A stretch of 64,000 nt of DNA from Macrosoma leucophasiata (taxonomy: Eukaryota; Arthropoda; Insecta; Lepidoptera; Hedylidae): positions 5,456,001 through 5,520,000 of the forward strand of contig JAWQUS010000022.1 of NCBI GenBank assembly GCA_036365455.1, in the 5' to 3' direction. A program made the position numbers and the translations under genes. This document shows positions 63,223 to 64,000 of the stretch, in pieces. The notes under the pieces were generated by a model, which was not told the origin of the DNA, did not search any database, and was given only the letters and a program-made list of their open reading frames with translations. Numbering within the stretch: position 1 is the first letter of the stretch; every line of letters begins with the position of its first letter.

Positions 63223-64000
63223 AAGAAAATCACGTTCGACTCAATCGTATATCTCAGGCTAATTGGTGTACAGTTTACATTACATGATACGCTCGATACA
63301 TAATTTATTGAATTCGTCCTAACAATTTCATTGTCATGGAAACACACTTCCGTTGTCATAGAAACACCACTACAAATATAAATAATGGTTTTCGGATCAA
63401 AAATATGGAAGTTTACTCCTCAGAAATCCACATGACGTGCAGGTTTGATCCTCTCCAGGCGATTATCGTACTTAGCATATTATGACTCATCCGTATAACA
63501 TTTTCTAGATTTTACACACATTTGACAGGTATTCCGATACTCGAAGCGTTCACTAGCTCTTGGACTAGAAGTACATTTTTTTACATTTCAATGCTTTTAT
63601 TTTTAATTAGGTTTGAACTTTTGTTCCAACGGAGATGGCAAACAAACACAAAACTCAACATTAATGGTAAGAGACGACTACAATTTAGAAACATCTAAAC
63701 AAAAACGAGGAGTTAAAAAAAATCATCCAAATTGGTACAGGCGTTTTCAAATTATCGCTGAACATACATAGAAAAAAAGATCCGGACGACTTCAGAACCT
63801 CCTTTTTTTGAAGTCGGTTAAAAATGCAAATGCATTGCCACCCCTGATGCCGTAAACATTTTATCTCTATGATAGGTTTCTGTAAACATCTTTATCATAA
63901 TGCATTGCTTAATAAAGTTATTGAAAAGGAGATTTTGCAAAAATGTATGGACCACCGGCCATGTATTGTACACAATATCATTAAACAGGCAAAATCAATA
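63223..64000. other. Unassigned DNA with old SINE-A scraps
   Basis: 63637-63720 and 63822-63860 carry very diverged SINE-A words (gatggcaaacaaacac, atgcattgccacccctga). The last 75 bp repeat part of 45090-45180. No gene seen. Confidence 0.35.

Overview
The window looks like nuclear DNA of a moth or butterfly. It is AT-rich and dense with interspersed repeats of kinds I associate with lepidopteran genomes: poly(A) SINEs, tRNA-headed and 5S-headed SINEs, LINE tails ending in (ATG)n or (CTGATT)n, CTAG-ended Helitron-like copies, and mariner with a TTGGGGAAAAAG terminus. I recognise no host protein-coding gene. All the longer convincing reading frames belong to transposable elements. Family names used here (SINE-A, LINE-2, FT and so on) are my own working labels. 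No database search was possible.

Layout. 0-3.3 kb: truncated LINEs, SINE-A copies and decayed sequence. 3.38-8.41 kb: a complete, apparently recent Ty3/Gypsy-type LTR retrotransposon on the minus strand, with two LTRs identical by eye, an open gag, an open pol, a -1 frameshift heptamer at the gag stop, and a primer site that may be self-complementary to the LTR. 8.4-19.5 kb: mixed SINEs, MITEs, LINE tails and low-complexity DNA. 19.6-20.2 kb: an internally deleted LTR element with target duplications. 22.2-24.0 kb: a 5'-truncated LINE with thumb and RNase H domains and a perfect 15-bp target duplication. 26.2-28.4 kb: a hAT-like candidate carrying a foldback array of AAGATGGCGG motifs. 29.4-36.6 kb: nested repeats, three copies of a TA-flanked MITE, and a ~320-bp-armed palindrome derived from a LINE. 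38.5-41.3 kb: nested SINEs and a decayed LINE ending near a 34-bp perfect hairpin. 43.3-44.35 kb: a mariner with an intact catalytic core but no 3' end; a second, complete but mutated mariner lies at 55.34-56.65 kb. 47.27-47.60 kb: an LTR palindrome carrying the same U3 terminus at both ends, with a 5-bp target duplication. 56.7-57.3 kb: a PIF/Harbinger-like MITE. Five foldback elements built around a tRNA-like sequence (FT) are scattered from 9.7 to 59.4 kb.

Functionally this is a transposon graveyard with a few young members. Gag and Pol of the 3.4-8.4 kb element would act together (capsid; protease, reverse transcriptase, RNase H, integrase). The SINEs and FT elements carry target duplications of the kind LINE machinery makes. 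The MITEs depend on absent transposases. Many insertions sit inside older repeats, so relative ages can be read directly. Coordinates of old repeats are by eye and may be off by several bases.
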